Notes: a model not told the origin generated them from the sequence alone. A stretch of DNA of 64,000 bases from Deinococcus hopiensis KR-140 (GCF_900176165.1 NZ_FWWU01000009.1:794001-858000), one strand, 5' to 3'. Positions 1 through 10,974 are shown, counted from the first letter of the stretch. A program made the numbers and translations.

Positions 1-182
1 GTGTTTCTAGACATTTCTGGACTTGGTTCAAGTTACATTTCCTCTCTCTTTCCTGTGCTCCTTCCCGTTCTCTTCGTCCCGCTTAACGTGTGAAAGGCTG
101 AACAGTAGACTCGCCCCTCCGCTGCCAACTGGGGCGGAGAGCTGGCCGGGGGCGTTCCCCTGTTTCTCAACTCCAGCTAAAG

Positions 183-206
183 AAAAAAAGCCAGGAAACC
201 CTGGCT
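183..206 (-). terminator. Rho-independent terminator after pruA
   Basis: On the minus strand a 7-bp stem (AGCCAGG/CCTGGCT, 189-206) is followed directly by a run of about seven T. It lies 45 nt after the pruA stop and fits a classical intrinsic terminator for that gene. Confidence 0.85.
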
Positions 207-250
207 TCTCTCACTCCCCCCGGTGGGGGTATCATCGTGAATTTTTTGGC

Positions 251-1822
251 TCACCAGCGCTCAGTTACCGTCTTGAGTTGCATGAAGTTGGCGAGGTAGT
301 CGGGGCCGCCTGCCTTGGAGTCGGTGCCGCTCATGTTGTAGCCGCCGAAGGGCTGCACACCGACAATTGCCCCCGTGATCTTGCGGTTGAAGTAGAGGTT
401 GCCCACCTCGAACTCATTTCGCGCCTGCTCCAACCGCTCGCGCCGGTTGCTGCACACGCCGCCCGTCAGGCCATACTCGGTGGAATTGGCGATTTCGAGG
501 GCGTGGTTCCAGTCACGCGCGCGAAATACGGCCACCACGGGCCCAAAGATTTCCTCCTGGGCGATGCGTGCCCCCTGGTCCACGTCTCCGAAGATCGTCG
601 GCTGGATGTAGTAGCCTTTCTTGCCGCCGCACTCGCCGGGGGCCTGACCGCCCAGCAGCAACTTTCCTTCCTGCGGGCCGAGTTCGAGGTAGCCGCTGAT
701 CTTCTTGAAACTCATCTCGTTGACCACACCCGTGATGTTGGCGTTCTCCTCACCCGTGCCCATCTTCAGCGCCTGGGCACGTTCGACGAAGGCGTTGACC
801 ACGGCGCCGTAGACCTCATCCACCACGATCAGGCGGCTCATGGCCGAGCACTTCTGGCCGTTGAAGCCGAACGCGCCCTGTACGGCAGCGGTGACGGCCA
901 CATCGAGATCGGCCGTCTCGTCCACGATCATGGCGTCCTTGCCGCCGAGTTCCAGCACCACCTTCTTGATCCATTTCTGGCCGGGCTGCACCTTGGCCGC
1001 CACCTCGTTGATGTGCAGACCTACGGCGCGGCTGCCCGTGAAGGTGATAAAGCGCGTCTTCGGGTGCGTGGTCAGGAACTCGCCCACCTCAGCGCCGATG
1101 CCGGGCAGGAATTGCAGCACGCCCGCAGGCAGCCCCGCTTCCAGCAGGACGTCCACCACGAAGCCCGCGATCAGGCCCGAGTCCTCGGCGGGCTTGGCGA
1201 TTACGCAGTTGCCTGCCACGATGGGCGCGGCGAGCATCCCCAGGAAGATCGCGCAGGGAAAGTTCCAGGGGCTGATGGAAACGCCCACGCCGAGCGGCAG
1301 GAACATCAGGCCGTTTTCCTCGCCCTCGTACCAGGTGGTCTCGGCAGAGCCGAAGCCCGCGTATTTCATGGCGCTGCGGGCGTAATACTCCAGAAAGTCG
1401 ATGGCTTCGGCCACTTCCACGTCGGCCTCAGCGTAGTTCTTGCCCACTTCGATGCTCATGAGGGCGCAGGCTTCCAGGCGGCGGCGCTTGAGGATCGCCG
1501 AGGCCTTTAGCAGGATGCGGGCGCGGGCGTCCATGTCCCACTTCTTCCACGACTCGAACGCCTTCCACGCGCCGTCCAGTGCGCGCTGGGCGTCCTCTAC
1601 CGTCGCCCTGGCCGTCGTGCCCACCACTTCCGAGGTGTCGCAGGGATTGAGGGAGGTCAGCCTTTCTGCCGTGTCCACCCGTTCGCCATCAATCACGAGG
1701 GGGTAGTGTTTGCCCAGCAGTTCGGCGCGGACCTTCTGAAGCGCAGCTTGATAGGCAGCGACGTTCTCAGGCTGGCTGAAGTCGGTGAAGGCTTGGGGGC
1801 GGTAGTCTTGGACTTTGATCAT
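251..1822 (-). CDS. pruA: L-glutamate gamma-semialdehyde dehydrogenase
   Basis: This 523-residue enzyme oxidises glutamate-5-semialdehyde (from pyrroline-5-carboxylate) to glutamate with NAD+, the second step of proline catabolism, in the cytoplasm. The sequence is a full aldehyde dehydrogenase: the SPWNFP cofactor-site motif is at 184-189, the general base is Glu291 in ELGGKD, and the catalytic cysteine is Cys325 in GQKCSA. Length fits the RocA/PruA group of monofunctional P5C dehydrogenases. The ATG is preceded by AAAGGAG, so this gene has a leader. Proline dehydrogenase lies upstream on the same strand but 508 nt away, so the two are neighbours rather than a tight operon. An intrinsic terminator follows. 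Confidence 0.95.
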   Translation of the reverse strand: MIKVQDYRPQAFTDFSQPENVAAYQAALQKVRAELLGKHYPLVIDGERVDTAERLTSLNPCDTSEVVGTTARATVEDAQRALDGAWKAFESWKKWDMDARARILLKASAILKRRRLEACALMSIEVGKNYAEADVEVAEAIDFLEYYARSAMKYAGFGSAETTWYEGEENGLMFLPLGVGVSISPWNFPCAIFLGMLAAPIVAGNCVIAKPAEDSGLIAGFVVDVLLEAGLPAGVLQFLPGIGAEVGEFLTTHPKTRFITFTGSRAVGLHINEVAAKVQPGQKWIKKVVLELGGKDAMIVDETADLDVAVTAAVQGAFGFNGQKCSAMSRLIVVDEVYGAVVNAFVERAQALKMGTGEENANITGVVNEMSFKKISGYLELGPQEGKLLLGGQAPGECGGKKGYYIQPTIFGDVDQGARIAQEEIFGPVVAVFRARDWNHALEIANSTEYGLTGGVCSNRRERLEQARNEFEVGNLYFNRKITGAIVGVQPFGGYNMSGTDSKAGGPDYLANFMQLKTVTERW

Positions 1823-2330
1823 GGGGCGGCTCCTTTAGAGGGGTCTTGGCTGTCGGCTGGGGTAGCAGTAGCGGTAGAGTTCAAGATCGTCGGCTTCGCC
1901 GTGGACAGAGCTGGAGAAGTCTGGCTCGCTGGCCCGAGGGCTATCAAATCCAGCGGCAAAAACATTTAAAAACTCGGAGAACAGCTCTGGGCAATCTTCA
2001 GTGGGCTTGTGACCGTTGCACATGAAATGCTTGTACCCGTTGGCATGTTTTGTAAATCATTACTGCTTTGCGAAATCAACAGGACTGGGGCACTCAATAC
2101 CAATGCCTTTCGAAAAGAGTTTAAGACTTTAAAAACTGATAAGAGCCTGTATTTACAAATTGTAGAACGCCGGCCCTACTATTAATCCCACAAGCAGTCA
2201 AAAAAGGTGTAGCTGGAAAATTGTGTTGACGAGGTTTTAATCTATTGGTCACGGTTTAACCTTTCCTATGGCCTGAAACATGAACTCCCGAAGCCAATAG
2301 GTGTTGGTATGGCCCAGAGGATTCATGGCC
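1823..2330. other. AT-rich gap between the two proline catabolism genes
   Basis: About 500 nt without a convincing gene. From roughly 1950 to 2320 the base composition is far richer in A and T than anything else in the window, with runs such as TTTAAAAACTG and AATTGTAGAA. A short minus-strand frame (about 2056 to 1835) reads ...GYKHFMCNGHKP... and could be the tail of a lost gene, but it has no clear start and I do not recognise it. The segment nearest pruA should hold the pruA promoter and leader. Confidence 0.5.
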
Positions 2331-3259
<929 letters not shown>

Positions 3260-3263
<4 letters not shown>

Positions 3264-3931
3264 GGCGTTTCTCCAGGGGTGGCGCTGTCTTCGAGGTTTT
3301 GCAGCACGAGCCTGCCGAAGGTGCGGACGTGCAACCGGGCAGCCTCGCGGGCCGCACCGATATCCCGCGCGAGCACCGCTTCCAGAATGTTGGCGTGCTG
3401 ACGGGCGGTGTCGGGGTGGGCGTTGTACGTGCGGGTCTGGTGTTTGATGAGGGCCACCCGCTGTTCGAGGCCCCGCGCGATTTCCACGAGGGCGGCGTTG
3501 TGGGCGGCGAGCGTGACGGCGGAATGAAAGGCCAGGTCCAGCCGCGTCTGGCGGCGGTAGTCGTTTCCAGCAGCGGTCTGGAGGGTGTTCAGGGCGGCGC
3601 GCAGCAACTCGGCGTCCTCAGAGGTGTGGGCCTGTGCGGCCAGCGCAGCGGCCAGACCGTCGAATTCCTCGCGTACCACGTAGGTGTCGCGGGCCTCGGC
3701 GGCGCTGACAGTTCGCACGCGGACCCCCTTGTTCGCCTCGGACACCAGCAGGCCGTCTTGCATCAACCGCATCAGCGCCTCGCGGATGGGTGTCCGGCTC
3801 ACGCCCAGGCGGTCGCCCAGTTCCACCTCGCCCAGCCGCTCGCCGGGCGCGAACTCGCCGTCCAGCACTGCGCGGCGCAGGTGGCCGTATACACCGTCGC
3901 GCACCAGCCCGGGCCTTTCAAAAAGAGTCAC
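3260..3931 (-). CDS. GntR-family (FCD-type) regulator of the proline operon
   Basis: A 223-residue transcription factor with an N-terminal winged helix (about residues 8-72, including LGVSRTPIREAL) and a C-terminal helical FCD ligand-binding domain (conserved Asp/His pattern in LDLAFHSAV and RQHANILEAV). It is the first gene of an operon with proline dehydrogenase, so control of proline breakdown is the natural inference; its ligand is unknown. I place the start at a GTG (position 3931) and not at the upstream ATG (3976), because a TACAAT box lies exactly 6 nt before it and because the upstream start would bury the palindromic operator inside the coding region. Confidence 0.85.
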
Positions 3932-3937
3932 CTGTAT

Positions 3938-3948
3938 ATTGTATACAA
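3938..3948 (-). promoter_or_regulatory. Leaderless -10 box overlapped by a palindromic operator
   Basis: The minus strand carries TACAAT 6 nt before the GTG start of the GntR gene. The perfect 10-bp palindrome TTGTATACAA (3939-3948) overlaps it. FadR/FCD-type GntR proteins typically bind short palindromes of this TNGTNNNACNA style, so this is most simply the autoregulatory operator. Confidence 0.65.
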
Positions 3949-4224
3949 AAAAATGAGGAAGTGTGGAACAGGCCATATAGAGTCCCGGGAGTGAAAGGCG
4001 GTGGAACCGGGCCGGCAGGGAAGAAATTCAGCCGCAAGTTGTCTGTCCTGTCAACGCCGGTCCAGCTCCAGAAGGACCGCTGGTAGACGCCGGCAGTTCG
4101 GCCTGTCCCAGGCAAAGAATCCAATCGTTCCAGCAACCCCGCGGCCGCGAGAGGTTGCTTTTGTGTTGGTTCTCGCCGCGTTCCGTTGCCCGTCCATGAT
4201 CCATATGCTGAAAGCAGACTTACC

Positions 4225-5101
4225 TTGAACGATTCACCCGGTGTGTTGCCCAGTACGCAAGCCCACAACTGCAGAGGCCTGAACTTGGAAGCCCAGTGGC
4301 GGCTCGATCTGGCCCGCCGTTTTCCCCACGTCTGGTCTGTTTTTCCTGGGCTCGCTGCCGTGCCCGTGGGCGGCCCGGTGGCCCGGGGCCTCGCCGCCGA
4401 TCTGGAGATCGGCGTGTTCTGGCACGCACCGCCCAGCAATGCCGAACGTATCCGCCTCCTGCAATCCCTGGACGTGACCAGCCCCCGCTCCTTTCCCTAC
4501 TTCCCGGATGAAGACCTCTGGCTCGATCAGGGACAGCTCGGAGGCGTTCGCCTGGACCTGAGTCACCGCACAGTGGAAGGCGTGGAGGCCGGGCTCTGTG
4601 CCGTTCACGCGGAGCAACAGACCGGTGCAACCGCGCTGAACGCGATTGGGGTGTTGCGGTGGGGTGCGTCTGTGGGGCGAGGAGGTGCTGAAGCGCTGGC
4701 AGGCACAGGCCGCCGACTATCCCCGTCCCCCGCCGTGGCGGTGATCGGGGCCCACCTCGGGCCTACGCCAGTGGCCTGGCTGCGGCAACATCTGGCGTGA
4801 CGAGAAGAACCTGTTGATGGTCCTGATGGCGCTTGGCGGCGTGTATGTGCCCCACGGCGAATTCAAGTGGCTGGCCGTATTGGAAGGTCTGCTCCCCCTG
4901 CGGCCTCAGGACCTGACCCGGCGGCTCGGAGACGTGCTGACCGCACCGCTGGCCCAGGGCATCGAAGCGCTGCACGCCTTGTGGGAAGACACCTACGCCC
5001 TGGTTGGGAAGCACTTTCCTGAACTCGAGCCGGTGCAAAAAGCGCGGCGCTGGCTGAACCGGCCTGCCGAGCGGTTCTCGCCCCTCGGTTGGCCGCCTTA
5101 G
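4225..5101 (+). pseudogene. Broken nucleotidyltransferase (DUF4037-like)
   Basis: Fragments read as one family across three frames. The first (about 4270-4670) has RFPHVWSVFPGL, then an ARGLAADLEIGVFW segment typical of minimal nucleotidyltransferases and a DLSHRTVEGVEAGL segment. A second short piece gives LWGEEVLKRWQAQAADYPRP in another frame (about 4670-4740). The third (about 4790-5101) gives LARRDEKNLLMVLMALGGVY and continues to the end. At least two frameshifts and an in-frame stop separate them, so no full protein is made. The substrate of the family is unknown. Confidence 0.75.
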
Positions 5102-5132
5102 TTCAGCAGCAGGCTACGGGCGGGCAGTGTAC

Positions 5133-5639
5133 TCAGCCGGGCCTGCTTTTTTCGCTGTCTCCCGGCTGTTTTCCGTTTGTGGACTCGGTTCGCGACATCT
5201 CTCCGGCCAGGCGGCCCAGCCAGCCCAGCGTGAACAGAAACAGCAGGGTGGCTCCCGTCGCCAGCACGTACAGGTGCAGGCCGCAGGCCACCCCGACGCC
5301 CGCCGTGGCGAGCAGGCCGGCCGCGGTCGTCAGGCCCTGGGTGCCCTCGCCCCGCCGGTCCGAGAAGATGGCCCCGGCCCCCAGAAAACTGACGCCGCTG
5401 ACCACCGCGCCCAGCACGCCCACGAGGTCGAAGCGTACCTGTTGCGAGTCGCCGGAAAAGCGGTCGATCAGCGTGTCGGCCAGCACGACGAACATCGCGG
5501 CGCTCACGCCCACCAGGATGTGGGTCCGCAACCCGGCCGGACGGTTTCGCTGCTCGCGCTCCCAGCCGATCAGACCGCTCAGCACGAACGCCGCGAGCAG
5601 GCCCTGCATCAGGCGCAGCTCATTCCAGAACGCTTCCAC
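5133..5639 (-). CDS. MgtC/SapB-family membrane protein
   Basis: A 168-residue inner-membrane protein with four or five predicted hydrophobic segments. The N-terminal LSGLIGWEREQRNRPAGLRT is the diagnostic MgtC/SapB motif, followed by THILVGVSAAMF and the VVSGVSFLGAGAI segment. MgtC proteins are linked to growth in low magnesium and to control of ATP synthase in pathogens; many bacterial relatives have no proven role. A GTG start 7 nt after a TAGGCT box fits a leaderless mRNA. The C-terminal 20 residues are polar and poorly conserved. Confidence 0.88.
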   Translation of the reverse strand: MEAFWNELRLMQGLLAAFVLSGLIGWEREQRNRPAGLRTHILVGVSAAMFVVLADTLIDRFSGDSQQVRFDLVGVLGAVVSGVSFLGAGAIFSDRRGEGTQGLTTAAGLLATAGVGVACGLHLYVLATGATLLFLFTLGWLGRLAGEMSRTESTNGKQPGDSEKSRPG

Positions 5640-5646
5640 GTCCCGC

Positions 5647-5652
5647 AGCCTA
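5647..5652 (-). promoter_or_regulatory. -10 box (TAGGCT) of the mgtC/sapB gene
   Basis: TAGGCT, 7 nt before the GTG start and with no ribosome-binding site between, so the transcript probably begins at or next to the start codon. Confidence 0.55.
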
Positions 5653-7176
5653 GAGCAGTTCTCCGAATGAGGTGTGCGGGGAAAAGCCCCCGGACAGAAG
5701 GGCGCTCTTCCGTCTGCCCCACGCCGCCGTTTTCCGGGCGGATGTCTGGGCCGACTTCAGTTGGTTGAACGCGGCTTCGATTCCCACGTCCTGACCTGCC
5801 GCCAGCCTGGCGAGGTCGGCGACGTTCACCTCGGGCTTGACCGGCTTGTCGGCGTCCTTGCCGTTCAGCAGCACACGGCCCGCCGTCACGCTCACGTTGC
5901 GCTCGGCGGGCAGATCGGAGCTGAAGGTGGTATTGCTGACCCCGTAGGTGGGTTTGCCGAACAGCACGCTGTTGCCGCCCGCACGGATGTTCTGGCCGAA
6001 CATTTCGCTGGCGCTGTTCCCGTTCAGCAGCACGGCCGCCTTGCCCTTGAAGACCGTGGTGTCCTTGAGGGGCAGCGCGACTTCCTGCTGGGCGCAAGAC
6101 GCCGTGTAGGTCACGCCTGTGCTGCTCAACGAGAAGCTGGAGACGCTGCCGTCGGCGTAGCGCACCCCTTCGCCGTGGTGGGCGAGAAGGCGGCGACCGC
6201 GCCGACATACTCGCGCAGATCTCCGCCACCGTTGTTACGCAGGTCGATGATCGCGTCCACTGCGCCCTGCGCCTCACGCATCAGGTCGTGGACGCGCTGG
6301 GCGATTCCCGTGCCGCTGAAGGTGGGAATGCGCAGGTGGTGGTGCTTCTTGCCGCTGGCGTCCGCGCGAATTTCACCCCAGGGCTGCGCCGCGGCGCAGC
6401 CCTGCCTTCAAGGTCACGGTCCGCTGCGCGCCGCCCCCAGCCCACGGCGAACACCACGTCCGCCTGCTTGGCCGCCGCGCCCGCAATGACCTTGCTGTAG
6501 GCGGCCCGCGCGTCGGCGTCGTTCGACCCGTTCCGCTTCAGGGGCGTGCCGTCCACGCTGAGAACAACGTCTCCGCGGCGCAATCCGGCCGTGAAGGCAG
6601 GGCCGCCGTATCGGGTGTTGGTCAGGACGGCCCCGTCCTCACCGGGCACGGGCGCGTCGTTCAGCCCGAAGACCGGCGTGGACGTGGGCTGGTTGCTGAT
6701 GGCGCGGCGGTAGGCGTTCGCCTGCGAGAAGCTGCGGTAGAAGGTGTGCTCGTCCCCGAAGGCGTCGACGTACTGCGCCATCAGGGGATCAATCCGCGCG
6801 TCGTCGCTGTACGGCACGAAGTGGTTTGCCAGGGCGCCGGGAAAGAGTTTCTTGACGTCCACGTAGGCCTGATCGTGCACCTCGTCCAGATTCACCTGCC
6901 AAAAGCCGTAGTAGTACACGTTGATGCTGCTCTTGACGCTGTAGAGCAATGTCCTGCATGGTCCCGGGCAGATCGGTCTGCGCGGCCAGGCGGGGCAGGT
7001 CGGTGTCGCCCCGCCTGGCCGCCCCCAGCACAGAGGCGGTGGGCCGCCCGCCGGGCAGACGTACTTGCCGGGGGTCAACGTGCGGGGCACGCTGGGAATC
7101 TCGGTGTTGGCGCTGGGCTGCACGCCGAGAGCAACACCGTCAGGCCCAGGGCGGCGAGGGACAGGGACGCCTTCAT
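5650..7176 (-). pseudogene. Shattered S41-family peptidase lipoprotein
   Basis: The remains begin at an ATG (7176) with a lipoprotein signal, MKASLSLAALGLTVLLSAC, then change frame. The central frame (about 7075-6360) holds YSVKSSINVYYYGFWQVNLDE-like sequence, a conserved helical region and a PDZ-like stretch with GGPAFTAGLRRGDVVLSVDG. The last frame (about 6165-5760) holds the catalytic-domain segment KAAVLLNGNSASEM, where S41 (C-terminal-processing) proteases carry the nucleophile serine. At least three frame changes break it. The intact ancestor would have been a secreted, membrane-anchored serine protease of about 480 residues. Confidence 0.8.
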
Positions 7177-7573
7177 AACTCGCTGAGCATAGATTTCCGG
7201 CTCCTGGCAGGGAAGCAGGGGCGGCCCCTTCCGGGCTTCCCCTCGGCACGTCTCAGGCGGTGCAGGTGTGGCTGTGGGGCCGCCTTCCAGCATGCGCCCG
7301 GTGAATTCAGCGCGAGTTGGCAGGGGCCGGACTGTACAGGCGGCGGGCGCACGCCCGGGCGGCCCCGGCAGCCTCGAGGCCAGCTTTTTGTGGGTGCGGG
7401 CCGCAGCACGCACAGCGCGAGGACCTGCCGGGGAAAGTCCAGCTACCAGCGGTCCGAATCGCCGTTCACAAAGGAGCGCTTGGGTGGACGGGCCAGGTGT
7501 TTCCACCGGATCACCGGCACTGGGGCATTCAGGAGGAGGGAGAACTGGGCGAAACCAGGTTACATCACCTGGC
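7177..7573. terminator. Intergenic stretch ending in a hairpin after the zinc-finger gene
   Basis: No gene is seen in these 397 nt. At its right end the minus strand has a 6-bp stem (CCAGGT/ACCTGG, 7555-7572) with a 6-nt loop followed by TTTCG, immediately after the stop at 7574, a weak terminator for the gene to its right. Confidence 0.4.
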
Positions 7574-7975
7574 TTAGTCCAGGTACATCGGCTCCAGAGG
7601 AAAGATACGGCCGGACAGCTGGCTCAGGCCGCGCGGTCCCGCCCGCTTCTGGCAGGGTTCGGTGTCCAGGCACAGGGTCACGTAGCGGGTGCGCCGCGCG
7701 CCCACCACCACCCGGTACAGCGCCGCCTCCGAACGCGAGCGCGTGTAGTGACACAGGTCGCAGTGCAGGGCGTTCTTGCCCTTGGGGTCCAGCGGCGTGA
7801 ACTCGGCCAGCTGGTCGCCATGCACCAGGGCGAGCCGTCCGTCGGCCACTGGATACAGCCCCAGCGTCAGGGGGGCCTGGGGCTGGCCCTCACCAAACAG
7901 TTCGCGGTACGTATCGGGAAAGAGTTCCCGCAAGAGATCGCGGGCACTGTGATCCTTGGGGCGGAACTCACTCAT
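7574..7975 (-). CDS. Small treble-clef zinc-finger protein (FBP_C-like)
   Basis: A 133-residue soluble protein. The C-terminal half has CDLC about residue 72, then a second cysteine pair spread as LCLDTEPCQKRAG, a spacing that resembles the zinc-finger domain of the elongation-factor-G-binding FusB/FBP family. The N-terminal half (SARDLLRELFPDTYRELF...) does not look like the helical FusB N-terminus. A role at the ribosome is therefore only a suggestion. The ATG lies 6 nt after TACACT, a leaderless start. Confidence 0.65.
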   Translation of the reverse strand: MSEFRPKDHSARDLLRELFPDTYRELFGEGQPQAPLTLGLYPVADGRLALVHGDQLAEFTPLDPKGKNALHCDLCHYTRSRSEAALYRVVVGARRTRYVTLCLDTEPCQKRAGPRGLSQLSGRIFPLEPMYLD

Positions 7976-7981
7976 GGGGCG

Positions 7982-7987
7982 CAGTGT
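7982..7987 (-). promoter_or_regulatory. -10 box (TACACT) of the zinc-finger gene
   Basis: TACACT, 6 nt before the ATG at 7975, with no ribosome-binding site. Confidence 0.55.
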
Positions 7988-8115
7988 ACGGGAGGGGCGC
8001 AGGCGGTGAAGGTGGGGTGGGGAGCGTTTGGCCGGGCGTCAAACGGCCAATGGCGCAGGGCCAAAGGTGGTCCCCAACCGTGCCTCTGCGCCCCCTCGTT
8101 TTGCCGCCCACACCC

Positions 8116-8121
8116 TAGACT
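8116..8121 (+). promoter_or_regulatory. -10 box (TAGACT) of recO
   Basis: TAGACT, 7 nt before the recO GTG. There is no ribosome-binding site, so the message is probably leaderless. Confidence 0.6.
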
Positions 8122-8128
8122 GCTCTGC

Positions 8129-8863
<735 letters not shown>

Positions 8864-8895
8864 ACCCGGTGCTGGGAGACCCATCGGTTCGGGGA

Positions 8896-8917
8896 CAGAC
8901 CGTCTGAGATCGGTCTG
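8896..8917 (+). terminator. Hairpin after recO
   Basis: A 7-bp perfect stem (CAGACCG/CGGTCTG) with an 8-nt loop, 33 nt after the recO stop. It has no T-run, so it is only a possible terminator. Confidence 0.35.
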
Positions 8918-8938
8918 CGCGTAGGTCGGCAACATAGG

Positions 8939-9072
8939 GTGATACGGATTCTGGCCAGACAGTTATAAGATTTGCCTGACGCGAGCCGAACAAGAGGGAA
9001 AAAGAGCGGCCAGCAGTAAAGGCACTCCGCCACCCTTCAGAATCGATCACGGGTTAAGCGGAATCCGTAGGG
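8939..9072. repeat. Possible small mobile element bounded by inverted TACGGATTC
   Basis: The segment opens with GTGATACGGATTC and closes with GGAATCCGTA, a 9-10 bp inverted match 120 nt apart. The inside has no gene. This could be a MITE-like remnant, but there is no second copy in the window and no clear target duplication. Confidence 0.3.
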
Positions 9073-9304
9073 GTCCCTCCCGCGCTGGCAACCCATTCGG
9101 CTGCCCCGTGCTCAACAGGAAGAGCGGTGGCTTGCGGCCCAGCCCTTCCCGCAGGCCCCCCCCTTGCGCACCGTGACTTGTGCGTCGGTGCGGTCGGTGC
9201 GCTGAAGACTCGACTGACGTTGGAATGGCCACGGGTCCGCCGTAAGGACCTCCCTCTGGCATTGATCCGGGGTGCGCCCTTCACCGATTCGTTACTGACT
9301 TAGC

Positions 9305-9415
9305 GCGAATGGCGCCGTGGGGGTGCCCTTCCACGCGCGGCGCCGTTCTCCCCCAAGCGCATTCAAGTTCGCTCGCCGGGCCCGGTCAACAAGAAATCCT
9401 CTTTCTCTAAGCACA
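9305..9415 (-). repeat. Dispersed repeat, copy 1
   Basis: This stretch aligns over about 100 nt with 17068-17180. The best-kept block is CTCGCCGGGCCCGGTCAACA followed by AGAAATCC; copy 2 has CTCGCCGGGCTCGGTCAAAA then AGAAGTCC. The inner part (CCACGCGCGGCGCC) is self-complementary and appears inverted between the two copies. It abuts the truncated end of the diguanylate cyclase remnant. Confidence 0.6.
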
Positions 9416-9953
9416 GATCAAGAAGTGGGTCCGGGAACTGAATGGGTACCTGCCGAAGACGCCTGGTCCGGCGCGCAGGGTCAGGTCCTCGGGGGTCAGC
9501 GCGCCGTCGGAAATCCAGGTGGTGATGCCCACGCACACTGGGATGTGGGAGCAATCCCCGGTCCTTCGTGAGGCAGGTGAAGTCCGCGATCCTTGCCCGA
9601 GGAGGCGCTCAGCCAACAGCGCCGCGCCCGCCTCATTGGTGCCGGGCAGGATCATCGCGAATTCCTCGCCTCCGTGCCGGGCCACGAAATCTTTGCGGTT
9701 ACGCCCACGTTGGCCCGGGTGTGGCGATCTGCCTCAGGCAGTTGTCGCCCGCTAGGTCGCCGTAGCGGTCGTTGTACTGTTTGGAAAAGTCCACGCCGCA
9801 CAGCAGCAGGCTGATGGGGCGCCGCGCCAGCCGGTGGTTGTGCCATTCCCGCCTGGAGTACGAGGTGAACGCCGCGCGGTTAAAAAGGCCCGTCACGGCG
9901 TCTGTGGTCGCTGAGGCCGAGGGCCCGCGGTTAAGCAGGCGCAGGGCATTCAT
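9407..9953 (-). pseudogene. Broken GGDEF (diguanylate cyclase) gene, remnant A
   Basis: Two frames together read as a GGDEF domain. The upstream part has TDAVTGLFNRAAF and the nucleotide-binding strand LLLCGVDFSKQYNDRYGD (here DFSKQYND in place of the usual DxDxFKxxND); the downstream part has VARHGGEEFAMILPGTNEAG, with the active-site motif as GGEEF, and a VCVGITTW strand. A frameshift near 9690 separates them. The C-terminal helix is lost where the dispersed repeat begins. No N-terminal sensor domain remains. Confidence 0.8.
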
Positions 9954-10030
9954 CGGCTTTTATGGGAGGCAACTTCCGAAACGCTTGTGGAGAGAGAAGA
10001 CCAGCCCAGGCTGGCAGCTGGCGCTGATGC

Positions 10031-10062
10031 GAGAATCCCACCTTTTTAAAGGTGGGATTCTC
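10031..10062. terminator. Long perfect hairpin at the end of the hydrolase gene
   Basis: GAGAATCCCACC and GGTGGGATTCTC form a 12-bp perfect stem that extends through CCTTTTTAAAGG, leaving a loop of only a few nt. It overlaps the hydrolase stop codon (10061-10063). There is no T-run on either side, so termination or mRNA 3'-end protection are both possible. Confidence 0.5.
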
Positions 10063-10963
10063 AATTCACCCGGTGCGCCTCGATAAAGTCGGTCACCCGC
10101 TGGCGTGTCGGCCCCAGTGAGGTGAGGGGACGGGCCAGCGCCGCGGCGATGGTGATGTGGTTGAGGCCCGGCAGCACGGTGCGGGTGACGGGAATGCCCG
10201 CTTTTTTCAGCGCCGCTTCCATGTTCAGGGCATTTTGCGGATAGACCGTCCGGTCGTTTTCCGCCACGAGGAGCAGGTGGGGCGGGGCGTCCGGGCGGAC
10301 GTGACGGTCCGGCATGACCTCGTCGGGGGTGCTGCCCTCGGGAAAGGCATTGCGGCTGGCCAGGGGCCGGAAGTCGTAGGAGTAGGGTCCGGCGATGCCG
10401 ATGACGCCGCGTACCGCTGAGATGGGCACGCCCGCCTCGCGCAACCAGCGCGCGTTGTCCACGGCCTCCACGGCGTTGAAGCCGCCGGCAGAGTGGCCCA
10501 TCACGAAGAGGTTGTCGGGGCCACCACCGAAGCGCGTGGCGTTGTCGCGCATCCACCTCAGGGCCGCCGCCGTGTCCTGCACGTAGGCGGGATAGCGGTT
10601 TTGCGGCGCGAGGCGGTAATTCATCACGCCCGTCACGTACCCCACCCGCGCCAGGCTCTCGCCCACGAACCTGTGCCCCATCTTGTCGCCGCCTTCCCAC
10701 GAGCCACCGTGGACAAACAGCACGACGGGCGCGTTCTGTGCGTTCTGAGGCGCGTACACGTCCAGGACATTGCGGGCGTCTGGGCCGTAACGCTGATCGG
10801 CAGCGACGTTCAGGCCCCGGGTGCTGACGGCGCGGTTGAGGGTGTTTTGCACGTTCACCGCCGAGCACCCCGTGAGCAACGCGCCCAGCGTGAGCGTGCT
10901 GAGCGCCAGCCACCCCAGGCCGGACGGTGCCTGCCGAGAAGAAGAGGTTTTGCGAGAAGGCAT
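10061..10963 (-). CDS. Alpha/beta hydrolase lipoprotein (HSL/BD-FAE-like esterase)
   Basis: A 300-residue predicted lipoprotein: residues 17-33 form a signal ending in the lipobox LLTGC (Cys33). The hydrolase fold follows, with the oxyanion motif HGGSW at 85-89, nucleophile Ser158 in GHSAGG, an acidic residue in AENDRTVYP and the catalytic histidine in GLNHITI near the C-terminus. The HGG plus GHSAGG combination marks carboxylesterases of the hormone-sensitive-lipase and BD-FAE type, so a small ester is the likely substrate. It is probably attached to the cell envelope. TAGCCT lies 5 nt before the ATG. Confidence 0.85.
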   Translation of the reverse strand: MPSRKTSSSRQAPSGLGWLALSTLTLGALLTGCSAVNVQNTLNRAVSTRGLNVAADQRYGPDARNVLDVYAPQNAQNAPVVLFVHGGSWEGGDKMGHRFVGESLARVGYVTGVMNYRLAPQNRYPAYVQDTAAALRWMRDNATRFGGGPDNLFVMGHSAGGFNAVEAVDNARWLREAGVPISAVRGVIGIAGPYSYDFRPLASRNAFPEGSTPDEVMPDRHVRPDAPPHLLLVAENDRTVYPQNALNMEAALKKAGIPVTRTVLPGLNHITIAAALARPLTSLGPTRQRVTDFIEAHRVN

Positions 10964-10968
10964 GGGGC

Positions 10969-10974
10969 AGGCTA
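10969..10974 (-). promoter_or_regulatory. -10 box (TAGCCT) of the hydrolase gene
   Basis: TAGCCT, 5 nt before the ATG at 10963, with no ribosome-binding site. Confidence 0.45.

Noticed and set aside
23..1510. A 495-codon open frame on the plus strand
   Set aside because: It is antisense to pruA. Very high third-position GC keeps the opposite strand open; the translation has no recognisable domain.
8938..9072. Insertion sequence with inverted ends
   Set aside because: Only about 9-10 bp match, there is no transposase and no second copy here; kept only as a weak repeat.
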